From contig NZ_JAGJEC010000001.1 of assembly GCF_018100785.1 (NCBI RefSeq), positions 1,550,001 to 1,614,000 of the forward strand: a stretch of DNA of 64,000 nt. The letters are read 5' to 3'. The translations under genes were made by a program, and so were the position numbers. Under the pieces are notes generated by a model. That model searched no databases. It saw only the letters and a list, made by a program, of their open reading frames with translations, and was not told the origin of the DNA. The stretch is from Maribacter sp. MMG018 (lineage in GTDB: Bacteria; Bacteroidota; Bacteroidia; Flavobacteriales; Flavobacteriaceae). This document shows, piece by piece, positions 29,209 to 39,932 of this stretch. The stretch's first letter is position 1, and the number at the start of each line of letters is the position of its first letter.

Positions 29209-30201
29209 ATGGCATTATTTAATTTTCAGAAACCCGATAAAGTAATAATGATCGATTCCTCAGATTTCGAAGGAAAGTTCGAATTTCGTCCTTTGGAACC
29301 TGGTTATGGATTGACTGTTGGGAATGCATTAAGAAGGGTATTGCTTTCTTCATTGGAAGGCTATGCCATTACGTCCGTAAGGATAGACAAGGTAGAACAT
29401 GAGTTCTCAGTAATTCCTGGTGTTGTTGAAGATGTAACCGAAATTATCCTGAATTTAAAACAAGTTCGTTTTAAAAAGCAGATAGAGGATTCAGAAGCGG
29501 AAGTTGTTTCTATCTCCGTTAGTGGAAAAGAACAATTGACTGCCGGCGATTTTCAAAAATTCATTTCTGGATATCAAGTGTTGAATCCAGATTTGGTAAT
29601 ATGTAATATGGATGCCAAAGTGAGCATCAATATGGAAATCACCATTGATAAGGGAAGAGGTTATGTTCCTGCCGAAGAAAATAAAAAATCTGGAGCACCT
29701 ATCGGTACCATTGCCGTAGATTCTATTTTTACACCAATTAAAAATGTAAAATATAGCATAGAGAACTTTCGTGTAGAACAAAAGACCGATTATGAAAAAT
29801 TGGTTTTTGAGATTGTATCCGATGGTTCCATACATCCTAAAGATGCTTTGACCGAAGCGGCCAAAGTGTTGATTCATCACTTTATGTTGTTCTCTGACGA
29901 GCGTATTACGCTTGAGGCGGACGAAATTGCTCAAACAGAGACTTACGACGAAGAGTCTTTGCATATGAGACAGTTGCTAAAAACCAAATTGGTGGATATG
30001 GACTTGTCAGTAAGGGCATTGAACTGTTTAAAAGCGGCTGAAGTGGATACCTTGGGCGACTTGGTTTCATTTAACAAAAATGATTTGATGAAGTTTAGAA
30101 ACTTCGGTAAAAAATCATTGACCGAGCTTGAGGAGTTGGTAATCAACAAAGGTTTGAGCTTTGGAATGGATTTGTCAAAATATAAATTAGATAAAGATTA
30201 A
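29209..30201 (+). CDS. rpoA: DNA-directed RNA polymerase subunit alpha
   Basis: 330 aa, normal length. The N-terminal assembly domain carries [20 protein letters not shown] and [21 protein letters not shown] linker leads to the C-terminal domain (about 255-325) with [16 protein letters not shown] and [17 protein letters not shown], which contacts UP elements and activators. Confidence 0.98.
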   Translation: MALFNFQKPDKVIMIDSSDFEGKFEFRPLEPGYGLTVGNALRRVLLSSLEGYAITSVRIDKVEHEFSVIPGVVEDVTEIILNLKQVRFKKQIEDSEAEVVSISVSGKEQLTAGDFQKFISGYQVLNPDLVICNMDAKVSINMEITIDKGRGYVPAEENKKSGAPIGTIAVDSIFTPIKNVKYSIENFRVEQKTDYEKLVFEIVSDGSIHPKDALTEAAKVLIHHFMLFSDERITLEADEIAQTETYDEESLHMRQLLKTKLVDMDLSVRALNCLKAAEVDTLGDLVSFNKNDLMKFRNFGKKSLTELEELVINKGLSFGMDLSKYKLDKD

Positions 30202-30210
30202 TTAATCATA

Positions 30211-30243
30211 TTTTGCTCCTCGTTCCAACGGGTCTGGTAGCAA
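30211..30243 (+). promoter_or_regulatory. small hairpin before rplQ
   Basis: In the 59-bp rpoA-rplQ gap TTGCT (30213-30217) pairs with AGCAA (30239-30243), enclosing a smaller CGT/ACG helix. It has no T-run, so it is not an intrinsic terminator. A regulatory or processing role is possible. Confidence 0.3.
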
Positions 30244-30260
30244 GATGATAATATAAAAAC

Positions 30261-30845
30261 ATGAGACACGGTAAAAAAGTTAATCATTTAGGAAGAAAAG
30301 CTGCGCATAGAAAAGCTATGTTGGCAAATATGGCTTGTTCCTTAATAGAGCATAAAAGAATAAACACTACTGTTGCTAAAGCCAAAGCGTTAAAGCAATT
30401 TGTTGAACCTTTGATCACAAGATCTAAAGCAGAGAATAATTTGACTGCCGATAAGGGAACACACAACAGAAGAATAGTGTTTAAATACCTTAGAGATAAA
30501 TATGCTGTAACAGAATTGTTCAGCGTGGTATCTGAAAAGGTTGCCGATAGACCTGGTGGTTACACTAGAATTATCAAATTAGGAAATCGATTGGGAGATA
30601 ATGCCGATATGGCCATGATCGAATTGGTTGATTTCAATGAGTTGTACAATGCTGGTAAACCTAAGAAGAAATCTACAAGAAGAAGTCGTAGGGGAGGAAG
30701 TAGTGCTACCGATAAAGCAGAAGCTGTAGTTGAAGAAACTAAAGTAGAAGAGCCAAAAGTAGAAGCTGCACCAGAGGCCAAGACTGAAACTGAATCTGAA
30801 TCTCAAACCGAGAACAAGGCCAAAGAGGATGATTCAAAAGAATAA
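30261..30845 (+). CDS. rplQ: 50S ribosomal protein L17 with long acidic tail
   Basis: 194 aa, against about 120 for the core family. Residues 1-125 are the canonical protein: [40 protein letters not shown] and [20 protein letters not shown]. The rest is a basic stretch ([12 protein letters not shown]) and then a Glu/Lys/Ala-rich low-complexity tail. Such tails are usual in this group and are probably disordered. It closes the cluster, 26 bp before a terminator. Confidence 0.97.
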   Translation: MRHGKKVNHLGRKAAHRKAMLANMACSLIEHKRINTTVAKAKALKQFVEPLITRSKAENNLTADKGTHNRRIVFKYLRDKYAVTELFSVVSEKVADRPGGYTRIIKLGNRLGDNADMAMIELVDFNELYNAGKPKKKSTRRSRRGGSSATDKAEAVVEETKVEEPKVEAAPEAKTETESESQTENKAKEDDSKE

Positions 30846-30871
30846 CATGTCAATAAATATTGATAATTATG

Positions 30872-30903
30872 AAAGGATAAGCCTAAAAGCTTATCCTTTT
30901 TTT
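30872..30903 (+). terminator. terminator after rplQ
   Basis: The 11-nt stem AAAGGATAAGC (30872-30882) pairs with GCTTATCCTTT (30889-30899) around CTAAAA and runs into T residues. It marks the end of the ribosomal cluster. Confidence 0.88.
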
Positions 30904-30940
30904 ATGTTTTTTTGTTAACTGTAACAAGTAAAGAGGTAGA

Positions 30941-32062
30941 ATGAAATATCAATCTAAAAAGAAAGCGTTTATATTACTGGCCGATGGTACTATTTTTTAT
31001 GGTAAATCTGTAGGTGATAAAGAGGGGACTGCCTTCGGAGAAGTTTGTTTTAATACTGGAATGACAGGGTATCAGGAGATTTTTACAGACCCTTCTTATT
31101 TTGGCCAATTAATGGTTACTACAAACGCCCATATAGGAAACTATGGTACAAACGAGGAAGAGATAGAATCTGACTCCATTAAAATATCTGGGTTAATTTG
31201 TAGAAACTTTAGTTATGAATACTCTCGGTCTATAGCAGATGCTAGTTTAGAAGAATTTTTGAACAAACACAATCTCTTTGCTATTTCTGATGTAGATACA
31301 AGGGCATTGGTTAATTATATTAGAGATAATGGTGCGATGAACGCGGTTATATCTACCGACGTTGATAATATGGAGGCCTTAAAAGCGCAGTTGGCAAAAG
31401 TGCCAAGTATGGAAGGCTTGGAATTGGCATCTAAGGTGTCTACCCAAGAACCATATTTTTATGGGGAACAGGACGCTCCTTTTAAAATTGCCGCATTGGA
31501 TATAGGAATCAAAAAGAATATTCTTAGAAATTTGGCAAAACGGGGTGCTTATATAAAAGTGTATCCGTACAATGCCAAGTTCTCAGATATGGCCGACTGG
31601 AATCCTGATGCCTATTTTATCTCTAACGGCCCTGGTGACCCCGAACCATTGGAAGATGCAATTAACGTTGCCAAGGAAATTATAAAATCAGATAAACCGC
31701 TTTTTGGAATTTGTTTAGGGCATCAGGTAATTGCTTTGGCAAATGGTGTGTCTACCTATAAAATGCACAATGGCCATAGAGGTATTAACCACCCCATTTT
31801 GAATTTGAAGACGGGTAAAGGAGAAATAACTTCCCAAAACCATGGTTTTGCCATCAATAGGGAAGAAACGGAATCAAATGATAATTTAGAGATAACACAT
31901 GTTCATTTGAATGATCAGACCGTTGCCGGTATTAGAATGAAAAACAAGGATGTGTTTTCTGTTCAGTATCACCCAGAAGCAAGTCCGGGCCCTCATGATG
32001 CCGATTATCTTTTTGACGATTTTTTTAAATTAATTGAGAAAAATTCAAAACAATCGGCCTAA
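30941..32062 (+). CDS. carA: carbamoyl-phosphate synthase small subunit
   Basis: 373 aa, normal length. This glutaminase subunit delivers ammonia to CarB for carbamoyl phosphate, feeding arginine and pyrimidine synthesis. The N-terminal CPSase_sm_chain domain has DGTIFYGKSVGDKEGTAFGE and FNTGMTGYQEIFTDPSYFGQ. The class I glutaminase domain has GICLGHQ with the catalytic Cys and YHPEASPGPHD with the His-Glu pair. carB is not adjacent. The gene lies between two terminators (30872 and 33490). Confidence 0.97.
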   Translation: MKYQSKKKAFILLADGTIFYGKSVGDKEGTAFGEVCFNTGMTGYQEIFTDPSYFGQLMVTTNAHIGNYGTNEEEIESDSIKISGLICRNFSYEYSRSIADASLEEFLNKHNLFAISDVDTRALVNYIRDNGAMNAVISTDVDNMEALKAQLAKVPSMEGLELASKVSTQEPYFYGEQDAPFKIAALDIGIKKNILRNLAKRGAYIKVYPYNAKFSDMADWNPDAYFISNGPGDPEPLEDAINVAKEIIKSDKPLFGICLGHQVIALANGVSTYKMHNGHRGINHPILNLKTGKGEITSQNHGFAINREETESNDNLEITHVHLNDQTVAGIRMKNKDVFSVQYHPEASPGPHDADYLFDDFFKLIEKNSKQSA

Positions 32063-32128
32063 GTTTAAATTATCATTATATTATTTGCATTTAAAAGGTG
32101 TAAATGTTCACTATGAAAACAAGGTTTG

Positions 32129-32136
32129 TATCTTTA
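32129..32136 (+). promoter_or_regulatory. putative -7 box of eno
   Basis: TATCTTTA, one mismatch from TAnnTTTG, about 40 nt before the eno ATG. I found no good -33 TTTG at 19-23 nt upstream, so only half the promoter is supported. Confidence 0.35.
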
Positions 32137-32173
32137 CAAATCATTTTTATAAACAATTTAATTAAGAGAATAA

Positions 32174-33469
<1,296 letters not shown>

Positions 33470-33489
33470 TGCCAATCGATAAAAATTAG

Positions 33490-33521
33490 AAAAAGGCTTT
33501 CATTGGAAAGCCTTTTTTTTT
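33490..33521 (+). terminator. terminator after eno
   Basis: The 12-nt stem AAAAAGGCTTTC (33490-33501) pairs with GAAAGCCTTTTT (33506-33517) around ATTG, followed by more T residues. Confidence 0.88.
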
Positions 33522-33587
33522 GGTCTAATCTAAAACTTTGCCTACCTTTTAAATAATTATGAATTATTAAAAAAATGTAGACTCCAT

Positions 33588-35123
33588 ATGAATAATTTTC
33601 TTTTTGTTTCCGCAGAGAACGATGCAATTCCCAATTGCAAAGCGGGTGGTATGGGTGATGTGGTAAGAGATGTTCCCCGAGAAATCGCAAAAAGAGGAGA
33701 TAAGGCCCATGTGGTAGTACCTGCGTATTCTAGATTGCATAAAAATGCGATTTTTAAAACTGATCTGGAGTTCAGTCTAAGGGGGGTGGATTACAAAGCT
33801 GAATTATATGAGGTGCTTCCCAAAAAAATAATCAAGAATATTACCCATTACGTGATTCATCATCCAGAGATTACAGAAGGTGGTATCGCCCATATTTATC
33901 ATGACGATCCAACAGAACCTTTCTTTAATGATTTTATTAAGTTCATGATTTTTTCTACAGCTGTGGCAGAGGCAATAAAAATTGGAGCTTTTGGTGATTT
34001 GGATATCGTACACATGCACGATTGGCACTCAAGTGCAGTTCTTTTTTTAAAAACATATCATCCTGCGTATAAGGATTTGAAAAAGATGAGATATGTGTAT
34101 AGTATCCATAACTTGGCAATTCAAGGTATACGGCCTTTTTATGATAACTATGCCTCGGTACATAATTGGTTTAACGATATACCTTTGGATCATGAGGCGT
34201 TAAAGGATCCGAGATATCAAGACTGTATTAATTTGATGGCCGTAGGAATAAGGTTGGCAGATGCCGTTCATACGGTTTCACCTTCGTATAAAGAAGATGT
34301 AATGCTTCCAAGCAGGCCTCCGGAATTTATTGGAGGGGAAGGTTTGGAAAAAGACTTGCAGCAAGCCGATAATGAAGGTAGGCTGTTCGGTATTCTGAAC
34401 GCATCCAATTATAACAATATAAGAACAGCTGAAAAGGGGTTTTTATATAGAAATATAGTGAAGGCCCTGTTTAGGTGGCTTCAAGACGAATCGAAAAAGT
34501 ATAAAGCGGATTTCTTGGCCCACACAGGAGAAAAAATAATGAAGTATGTAGGTAATAGACCTAAGTTTATAGTTTCTAGTGTGGCCAGGCTGACCGAGCA
34601 AAAGTTCTATTTCTTAAAACAATCCCCAGAGGCCTTCGAGGCAATTCTTGAACGCCTAAAAAAAGTAGAGGGTATTTTTATGCTCTTGGGTACCGGAAAT
34701 CCTGATTATGAGGAAATGTTCCGAGAAATGAGTTACAAGCATGATAACTTTGTCTTTACCAATGGCCAATCCGAAGATTTGATAGACTCTATATACCTAG
34801 AGACAGATCTATATTTTATGCCCAGTTTGTTCGAGCCATGCGGTATAAGTCAAATGTTGGCCATGAGAAATGGAAACCCCTGTTTGGTGCATCATACAGG
34901 AGGTTTAAAAGATACGGTTGCACATATGAAAACCGGCTTTGCTTTCGGTGGCGACACCTATGAAGGTAAAATACAGAATATGCTTAAGGTCTTTGATGAA
35001 GCTTTAACTATTTGGGACAAAGACAAGCCTAAGTGGAAGCGTATACAGGCCAATGCAAAAAAGATGCGTTTTACATGGGAAAACTCTGTAGATGAGTACT
35101 ATAAAGATCTTTATTTGTTATAG
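33588..35123 (+). CDS. glgA: glycogen/starch synthase (GT5)
   Basis: 511 aa, GT-B fold of family GT5, which extends alpha-1,4-glucan from ADP- or UDP-glucose. The N-terminal sugar-nucleotide loop reads KAGGMGDVVRDVP (18-30) where classic GlgA has KTGGLGDV, so substrate preference could differ. HMHDWHSS and YSIHNLAIQGIRPF match GT5; the C-terminal half has MPSLFEPCGISQMLAMRNGN and HTGGLKDTV. No glgB or glgC is adjacent. It stands alone between the eno terminator and gltA. Confidence 0.85.
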   Translation: MNNFLFVSAENDAIPNCKAGGMGDVVRDVPREIAKRGDKAHVVVPAYSRLHKNAIFKTDLEFSLRGVDYKAELYEVLPKKIIKNITHYVIHHPEITEGGIAHIYHDDPTEPFFNDFIKFMIFSTAVAEAIKIGAFGDLDIVHMHDWHSSAVLFLKTYHPAYKDLKKMRYVYSIHNLAIQGIRPFYDNYASVHNWFNDIPLDHEALKDPRYQDCINLMAVGIRLADAVHTVSPSYKEDVMLPSRPPEFIGGEGLEKDLQQADNEGRLFGILNASNYNNIRTAEKGFLYRNIVKALFRWLQDESKKYKADFLAHTGEKIMKYVGNRPKFIVSSVARLTEQKFYFLKQSPEAFEAILERLKKVEGIFMLLGTGNPDYEEMFREMSYKHDNFVFTNGQSEDLIDSIYLETDLYFMPSLFEPCGISQMLAMRNGNPCLVHHTGGLKDTVAHMKTGFAFGGDTYEGKIQNMLKVFDEALTIWDKDKPKWKRIQANAKKMRFTWENSVDEYYKDLYLL

Positions 35124-35176
35124 TCTTTCCGGTCAATATCCTTATTGTTAATTTTTGCCCAAACAGAAGAGTTAAA

Positions 35177-35207
35177 TTGTTAAAACACCCCTATTTTATT
35201 AACTTTA
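35177..35207 (+). promoter_or_regulatory. probable gltA promoter
   Basis: TTG at 35177-35179, 20 nt, then TAACTTTA at 35200-35207, one mismatch from TAnnTTTG. It gives a leader of about 25-30 nt to gltA. Confidence 0.55.
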
Positions 35208-35237
35208 CAACAATAGAATAATAAGTAAAATTTTAAA

Positions 35238-36524
35238 ATGTCAGATAAAGCTACTTTAGAATATAACGGTCAAAAGTATGAGTTTCCAGTAATAAAAGGA
35301 ACTGAGGACGAACTCGCAATTGATATTAAAACATTACGCTCCTCTACAGGGGGTATGATCACCATAGATCCCGGTTATAAGAATACTGGTTCATGTGAAA
35401 GTGCCGTTACTTTTTTGGATGGTGAAAAAGGAATATTAAGATATAGAGGGTATTCTATAGAGGAATTGGCGGAGAAGGCCGACTTTTTAGAAGTTGCCTA
35501 TTTGCTAATATTCGGTGAATTGCCCAATGAAGAAGAACTGGCCAAATTTCATAAAGATATTACGGACGAATCTCATGTAGATGAGGAAATGAAAAAGATT
35601 TTGGACGGGTTTCCTAAATCTGCGCACCCAATGGGGGTTTTGTCTTCGTTGACAAGTGCTTTGATCGCTTTTAACCCATCGACCGTAGATATTAGTTCAG
35701 AGAAAGATATGTATCATGCCATTGTACGAATATTGGCTAAATTTCCGGTATTGGTAGCGTGGACCTTACGTAAGAAAAAAGGATTGCCGTTAGACTATGG
35801 GGATGATACTTTGGGATATGTTGAGAATATCCACAAAATGATGTTCAAGCGTCCCAATCAAGAATATAAAAGAAACAAAGTTGTTATAGATGCTTTGGAC
35901 AAGTTGTTGATTCTTCATGGTGACCATGAGCAGAATTGTTCTACTTCTACGGTAAGAATAGTCGGTTCTTCACATGCTGGGCTGTTCGCTTCGTTATCAG
36001 CAGGTATTTCTGCTTTGTGGGGACCATTGCATGGTGGTGCCAACCAAGCGGTTTTAGAGATGTTGGAAGCTATTGAGGCCGACGGCGGCGATACAAAAAA
36101 ATATATGGCGAAGGCTAAAGACAAAAATGATCCGTTTAGGCTTATGGGCTTTGGCCATAGGGTTTATAAAAACTTCGATCCTCGAGCCAAGATCATTAAA
36201 AAAGCAGCGGACGAGGTACTTAGTGACCTAGGTATCGATGATCCAATTTTAGATATAGCCAAAGGCTTGGAGAAAGAAGCATTGGAAGATAAATATTTTG
36301 TAGATAGAAAATTATACCCGAACGTCGATTTTTATTCTGGAATTATATATCGTGCATTAGGTATACCTACCGAAATGTTTACGGTGATGTTCGCTCTTGG
36401 AAGGTTGCCCGGATGGATCGCCCAATGGAGAGAAATGAGATTAAGGGGCGAACCTATAGGTAGACCAAGACAGGTTTATATAGGGGAGAAATTAAGACCT
36501 TTTGTAGATTTGAAATCTAGATAA
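35238..36524 (+). CDS. gltA: citrate synthase
   Basis: 428 aa, length of the hexameric type. It condenses oxaloacetate with acetyl-CoA at the entry of the TCA cycle. Motifs: GYKNTGSCESAVTFLDGEKG, the catalytic His region LHGDHEQNCSTSTVR, GPLHGGANQAVLEML, and GFGHRVYKNFDPRA with the second His. Own promoter upstream and a terminator downstream make it monocistronic. Confidence 0.98.
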   Translation: MSDKATLEYNGQKYEFPVIKGTEDELAIDIKTLRSSTGGMITIDPGYKNTGSCESAVTFLDGEKGILRYRGYSIEELAEKADFLEVAYLLIFGELPNEEELAKFHKDITDESHVDEEMKKILDGFPKSAHPMGVLSSLTSALIAFNPSTVDISSEKDMYHAIVRILAKFPVLVAWTLRKKKGLPLDYGDDTLGYVENIHKMMFKRPNQEYKRNKVVIDALDKLLILHGDHEQNCSTSTVRIVGSSHAGLFASLSAGISALWGPLHGGANQAVLEMLEAIEADGGDTKKYMAKAKDKNDPFRLMGFGHRVYKNFDPRAKIIKKAADEVLSDLGIDDPILDIAKGLEKEALEDKYFVDRKLYPNVDFYSGIIYRALGIPTEMFTVMFALGRLPGWIAQWREMRLRGEPIGRPRQVYIGEKLRPFVDLKSR

Positions 36525-36547
36525 TTAAGACTAATGTTAGAGCAAAT

Positions 36548-36584
36548 AAAACGCCCTCTTAAATTTTTAAGAGGGCGTTTTTTA
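36548..36584 (+). terminator. terminator after gltA
   Basis: A 16-bp stem: AAAACGCCCTCTTAAA (36548-36563) pairs with its complement at 36566-36581, followed by T residues. One of the strongest hairpins in the window. Confidence 0.9.
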
Positions 36585-36612
36585 ATAGTACCTTAGCGCA
36601 AAAAAATATCGT

Positions 36613-37524
36613 ATGCTTAAGCTTAATATAAATGATGAAATCTCGCCATTAAAAGCTGTGGTGTTGGGTACTGCCAAAAGCTGTGGTCCGGTTCCAAAGC
36701 CTGAGGAAGCATATGATCCAAAATCTTTGGAACATATTCTTGCAGGGACATATCCAACAGAGAAAGATATGGTGAAAGAAATGGAGGCATTCGCCGCCGT
36801 TTTTGAAAAATATGGGGTCAATGTTTTTAGACCCGAAGTTTTAGAGGATTGCAATCAAATATTTTCTCGGGATATTGCTTTTGTAATAGAAGATAAATTG
36901 ATCGTGGCCAATATTTTACCCGATAGGGAAAGAGAAGTGGAGGCGATTTTACATGTACTTGATAAAATTGAAGAAAAAAATATTTTGCACCCACCAGAAG
37001 AGGTACATGTAGAAGGGGGCGATGTAATGCCTTGGAACGATTATATTTTTGTGGGTACTTATACAGGTGAAGATTATGCCGATCAAATCACTGCACGTAC
37101 CAATAAGTATGCCGTCGAATATTTAAAAAGACAATTTCCCCATAAGAAAGTAAAATCATTTGAACTTAGAAAAAGTAAAAATGCCAAAGAAAATGCACTG
37201 CACTTAGATTGTTGTTTTCAACCTTTGGGAAAAGGTAAGGCCATACTTCATAAAAATGGCTTTTTGGTCGAAGAGGAGTATTTATGGTTGGTAGATTTTT
37301 TTGGAAAGGAAAATATTTTCGAAATAACGTCTGATGAAATGTACAGAATGTTCAGTAATGTTTTTTCTATTTCACCAAGTGTTGTTGTTTCGGAACGCAA
37401 TTTTGAAAGATTGAACAATTGGCTTAGAGATCAAGGGTTTGTTGTAGAGGAAATTCCGTATGCCGAGATTTCGAAACAAGAAGGCCTTTTAAGATGTAGC
37501 ACATTACCTTTAATTAGAGACTAG
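36613..37524 (+). CDS. amidinotransferase/DDAH-fold guanidino-modifying enzyme
   Basis: 303 aa of the pentein (amidinotransferase) superfamily, whose members use a Cys-His-Asp/Glu set to act on guanidino groups (arginine deiminase, dimethylarginine hydrolase, glycine amidinotransferase). Visible are FSRDIAFVIEDKLIVAN, EVHVEGGDVMPW, NALHLDCCFQPLG with the catalytic His, and the catalytic Cys in GLLRCSTLPLIRD at the end. It is 6 bp before ctlX, so they form an operon; the pair suggests arginine or citrulline breakdown. Which guanidino substrate it uses cannot be told. Confidence 0.85.
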   Translation: MLKLNINDEISPLKAVVLGTAKSCGPVPKPEEAYDPKSLEHILAGTYPTEKDMVKEMEAFAAVFEKYGVNVFRPEVLEDCNQIFSRDIAFVIEDKLIVANILPDREREVEAILHVLDKIEEKNILHPPEEVHVEGGDVMPWNDYIFVGTYTGEDYADQITARTNKYAVEYLKRQFPHKKVKSFELRKSKNAKENALHLDCCFQPLGKGKAILHKNGFLVEEEYLWLVDFFGKENIFEITSDEMYRMFSNVFSISPSVVVSERNFERLNNWLRDQGFVVEEIPYAEISKQEGLLRCSTLPLIRD

Positions 37525-37530
37525 TTTATT

Positions 37531-38466
37531 ATGCAGATTACCAATACTATATTGATGATTCGACCAGTGAATTTTCGTATGAACGAACAAACTGCGGTCA
37601 ATAATTATTTTATGGAAGACTTGAAAGAAAAGAACAAGACCATAAATGAAAAAGCACAAGAAGAATTTGATGCATTTGTAGATAAATTACGCGGAGTTGG
37701 ATTAAATGTTATTGTTGTTGACGATACTTTAGAACCGGATACTCCAGATAGTATATTTCCCAATAATTGGATTTCTTTTCATAAAAATGGTACAGTAGGA
37801 GTATATCCTATGTTTGCCGAAAACAGAAGAAACGAACGAAGAGAGGATATTTTAGAAACTATTGAAAATCATGGCTTTCTAATAAATAACATAATGGATT
37901 ATACTGCAGCTGAAGAGGAAGGTGTTTTTCTTGAAGGTACGGGTAGTATTATAATGGATAGGGTCAATAACAAGGCATACTGTGCCTTGTCAGAAAGGGC
38001 AGATGAAGAATTGTTCATAGAGTTTTGTGAAGATTTCGATTGCATGCCGGTAATTTTTACGGCCAACCAAACAGTCGATGGAAAAAGGTTGCCAATATAT
38101 CATACAAACGTTATGATGGCGATAGGGGAGGACTTTTCGGTTATTTGTTTGGAGACTATCGACGATAAAAAGGAACGGAAAAATGTAATTGATCACTTAA
38201 AAAATGATAATAAAGAGATCATTGAAATTACAGAAAAACAAATGCACTCCTTTGCCGGTAATATGTTACAGGTTCTTGCTTCCGACGGTCAACCATATCT
38301 TGTGATGAGTTCCGCGGCATATAATAGTTTGAATACAGGTCAAATTCAACAAATAGAAAAGTACTGTAAAATTGTGCATAGCCCCTTAGATACCATAGAA
38401 ACTTGTGGAGGGGGAAGTGCCCGTTGTATGATGGCCGAAGTGTTTCTGCCAAAAAAGAACAACTGA
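37531..38466 (+). CDS. ctlX: citrulline utilization hydrolase CtlX
   Basis: 311 aa, pentein fold. It starts ITNTILMIRPVNFRMNEQTA and has DTPDSIFPNNWISFHKNGTV, FLEGTGSIIMDR, a His in KQMHSFAGNMLQV and the catalytic Cys in CGGGSARCMMAEVFLP. CtlX is proposed to hydrolyse citrulline to ornithine, CO2 and ammonia. Placed directly after another pentein enzyme, it could complete a two-step route from arginine to ornithine; that is inference. The gene is convergent with the aldehyde dehydrogenase. Confidence 0.88.
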   Translation: MQITNTILMIRPVNFRMNEQTAVNNYFMEDLKEKNKTINEKAQEEFDAFVDKLRGVGLNVIVVDDTLEPDTPDSIFPNNWISFHKNGTVGVYPMFAENRRNERREDILETIENHGFLINNIMDYTAAEEEGVFLEGTGSIIMDRVNNKAYCALSERADEELFIEFCEDFDCMPVIFTANQTVDGKRLPIYHTNVMMAIGEDFSVICLETIDDKKERKNVIDHLKNDNKEIIEITEKQMHSFAGNMLQVLASDGQPYLVMSSAAYNSLNTGQIQQIEKYCKIVHSPLDTIETCGGGSARCMMAEVFLPKKNN

Positions 38467-38505
38467 TTACGGGCAATTTGCCTAATAATATACAGCCACT
38501 GTTCA

Positions 38506-39879
38506 TTAACGGAACAGATATTTTAGTTTTTTTACGAATTTTAAAGGGATATTGTAAGGGGCGTACCGTAAAGGTAGCTCTGGCCAATATCCTTTTTTTA
38601 TTATCGCTTTTTTATGCGAAAAGATATCAAAAGAGTGTTTGCCTTGATAGTGGCCTACGCCAGAACTACCTACACCTCCAAATGGTAGTTGACTATTTGT
38701 AATCTGTATGACCGTATCGTTTACGGTTCCACCTCCAAAACTATATTGTGAAATAATTTTTTCTTGAAATTTTTTCTTTTTCGAGAATATATAGAGGGCC
38801 AAGGGTTTATCGTAGTTAGAGATTAATCTCGAAATATCTTGCTCTGTTTCATACGAAATAATGGGTAGTATTGGACCAAAAATTTCCCCCTCCATTATGC
38901 TGCTTTCCACTGTAGGCTCGTTTACCAAGGTGGGAGATAAAAAGAGAGTGTCGTCATTAAAGTTTCCTCCGAAAAGAATTTCTTCGTCCCTTAACATACT
39001 TTTGAGGTTGTCATAATGTGTTTGGGTAGTTATTCGAGCAAAATCCTTAGAATTTTCAATGTTTTCACCATAGAAAGCGGTAATAGATTTTTTTAAGGCG
39101 TTTACGAGTTTTTCCTTTACGCTTTTGTGAACCAAAATATAATCCGGTGCTATGCAGGTTTGTCCGGCGTTTAAAAACTTGCCCCAAGCTATTCGTTTGG
39201 CCGCTATTTGGGTGGAAGCCGATTCGTCTACAATACATGGGTTTTTGCCACCTAGTTCCAACGTAACGGGTGTAAGGTGTTCTGCAGCACTTTTGTATAC
39301 GATCTTACCTACTTTGGTGCTACCTGTAAAGAATATATAATCCCATTTGTTCGATAACAGTTTTTGTGATACGTCTACCCCTCCTTGCACAGTGCTTACA
39401 TATTCTTCATCAAAGACCGTCTTGATGATATCTTCGATTATCTGAGATGTGTACGGGGTTAATTCCGATGGTTTAACTACGGCCGTATTACCAGCGGCGA
39501 GGGCTCCTATCAGCGGCGACATAATAAGGAGAAATGGGTAGTTCCATGGTGCTATTATAAGGGTGTTGCCATATGGTTGGGAATAGATGTAGTCGGACGA
39601 AGGAAAGTTTACCCAGGTGGAGGAAACTTTTTTTGGGCTGCTCCATTCCTCTATGTTTTCTATAGCATGGTTTAATTCTGAAAGTGCAAATTGTGTTTCG
39701 GAGGCCATGGCCTCGAATTTCGGTTTTTTAAAATCTTTGTATAAAGCCGTGCAGACCTCATCTTCAAAGTCCATAATGGCCTTTCTTAATTTTTTTAAAT
39801 AGAATTTCCGGAATTTTACATCCTTTGTTTTTCCCGACAGAAAGAAATTACGCTGTTTTTCTACCAATGGCTCTATCAT
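38506..39879 (-). CDS. aldehyde dehydrogenase (class 3 type)
   Basis: 457 aa, the length of class 3/fatty-aldehyde types. It oxidises aldehydes with NAD(P). Motifs: IIAPWNYPFLLIMSPLIGAL, FTGSTKVGKIVYKSAA, VTLELGGKNPCIVDES with the general-base Glu, the nucleophile Cys in NAGQTCIAPDYILV, and PFGGVGSSGVGHYQGKHSFD. The short hydrophobic C-terminus (YNIPLKFVKKLKYLF) may touch the membrane. Its substrate is unknown; the SDR gene lies 53 bp upstream on the same strand. Confidence 0.94.
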   Translation of the reverse strand: MIEPLVEKQRNFFLSGKTKDVKFRKFYLKKLRKAIMDFEDEVCTALYKDFKKPKFEAMASETQFALSELNHAIENIEEWSSPKKVSSTWVNFPSSDYIYSQPYGNTLIIAPWNYPFLLIMSPLIGALAAGNTAVVKPSELTPYTSQIIEDIIKTVFDEEYVSTVQGGVDVSQKLLSNKWDYIFFTGSTKVGKIVYKSAAEHLTPVTLELGGKNPCIVDESASTQIAAKRIAWGKFLNAGQTCIAPDYILVHKSVKEKLVNALKKSITAFYGENIENSKDFARITTQTHYDNLKSMLRDEEILFGGNFNDDTLFLSPTLVNEPTVESSIMEGEIFGPILPIISYETEQDISRLISNYDKPLALYIFSKKKKFQEKIISQYSFGGGTVNDTVIQITNSQLPFGGVGSSGVGHYQGKHSFDIFSHKKAIIKKGYWPELPLRYAPYNIPLKFVKKLKYLFR

Positions 39880-39932
39880 AAATTTATAAGACTTTAGTAA
39901 GGTAAATTACATTAATTATTTCTTTTATCTAC

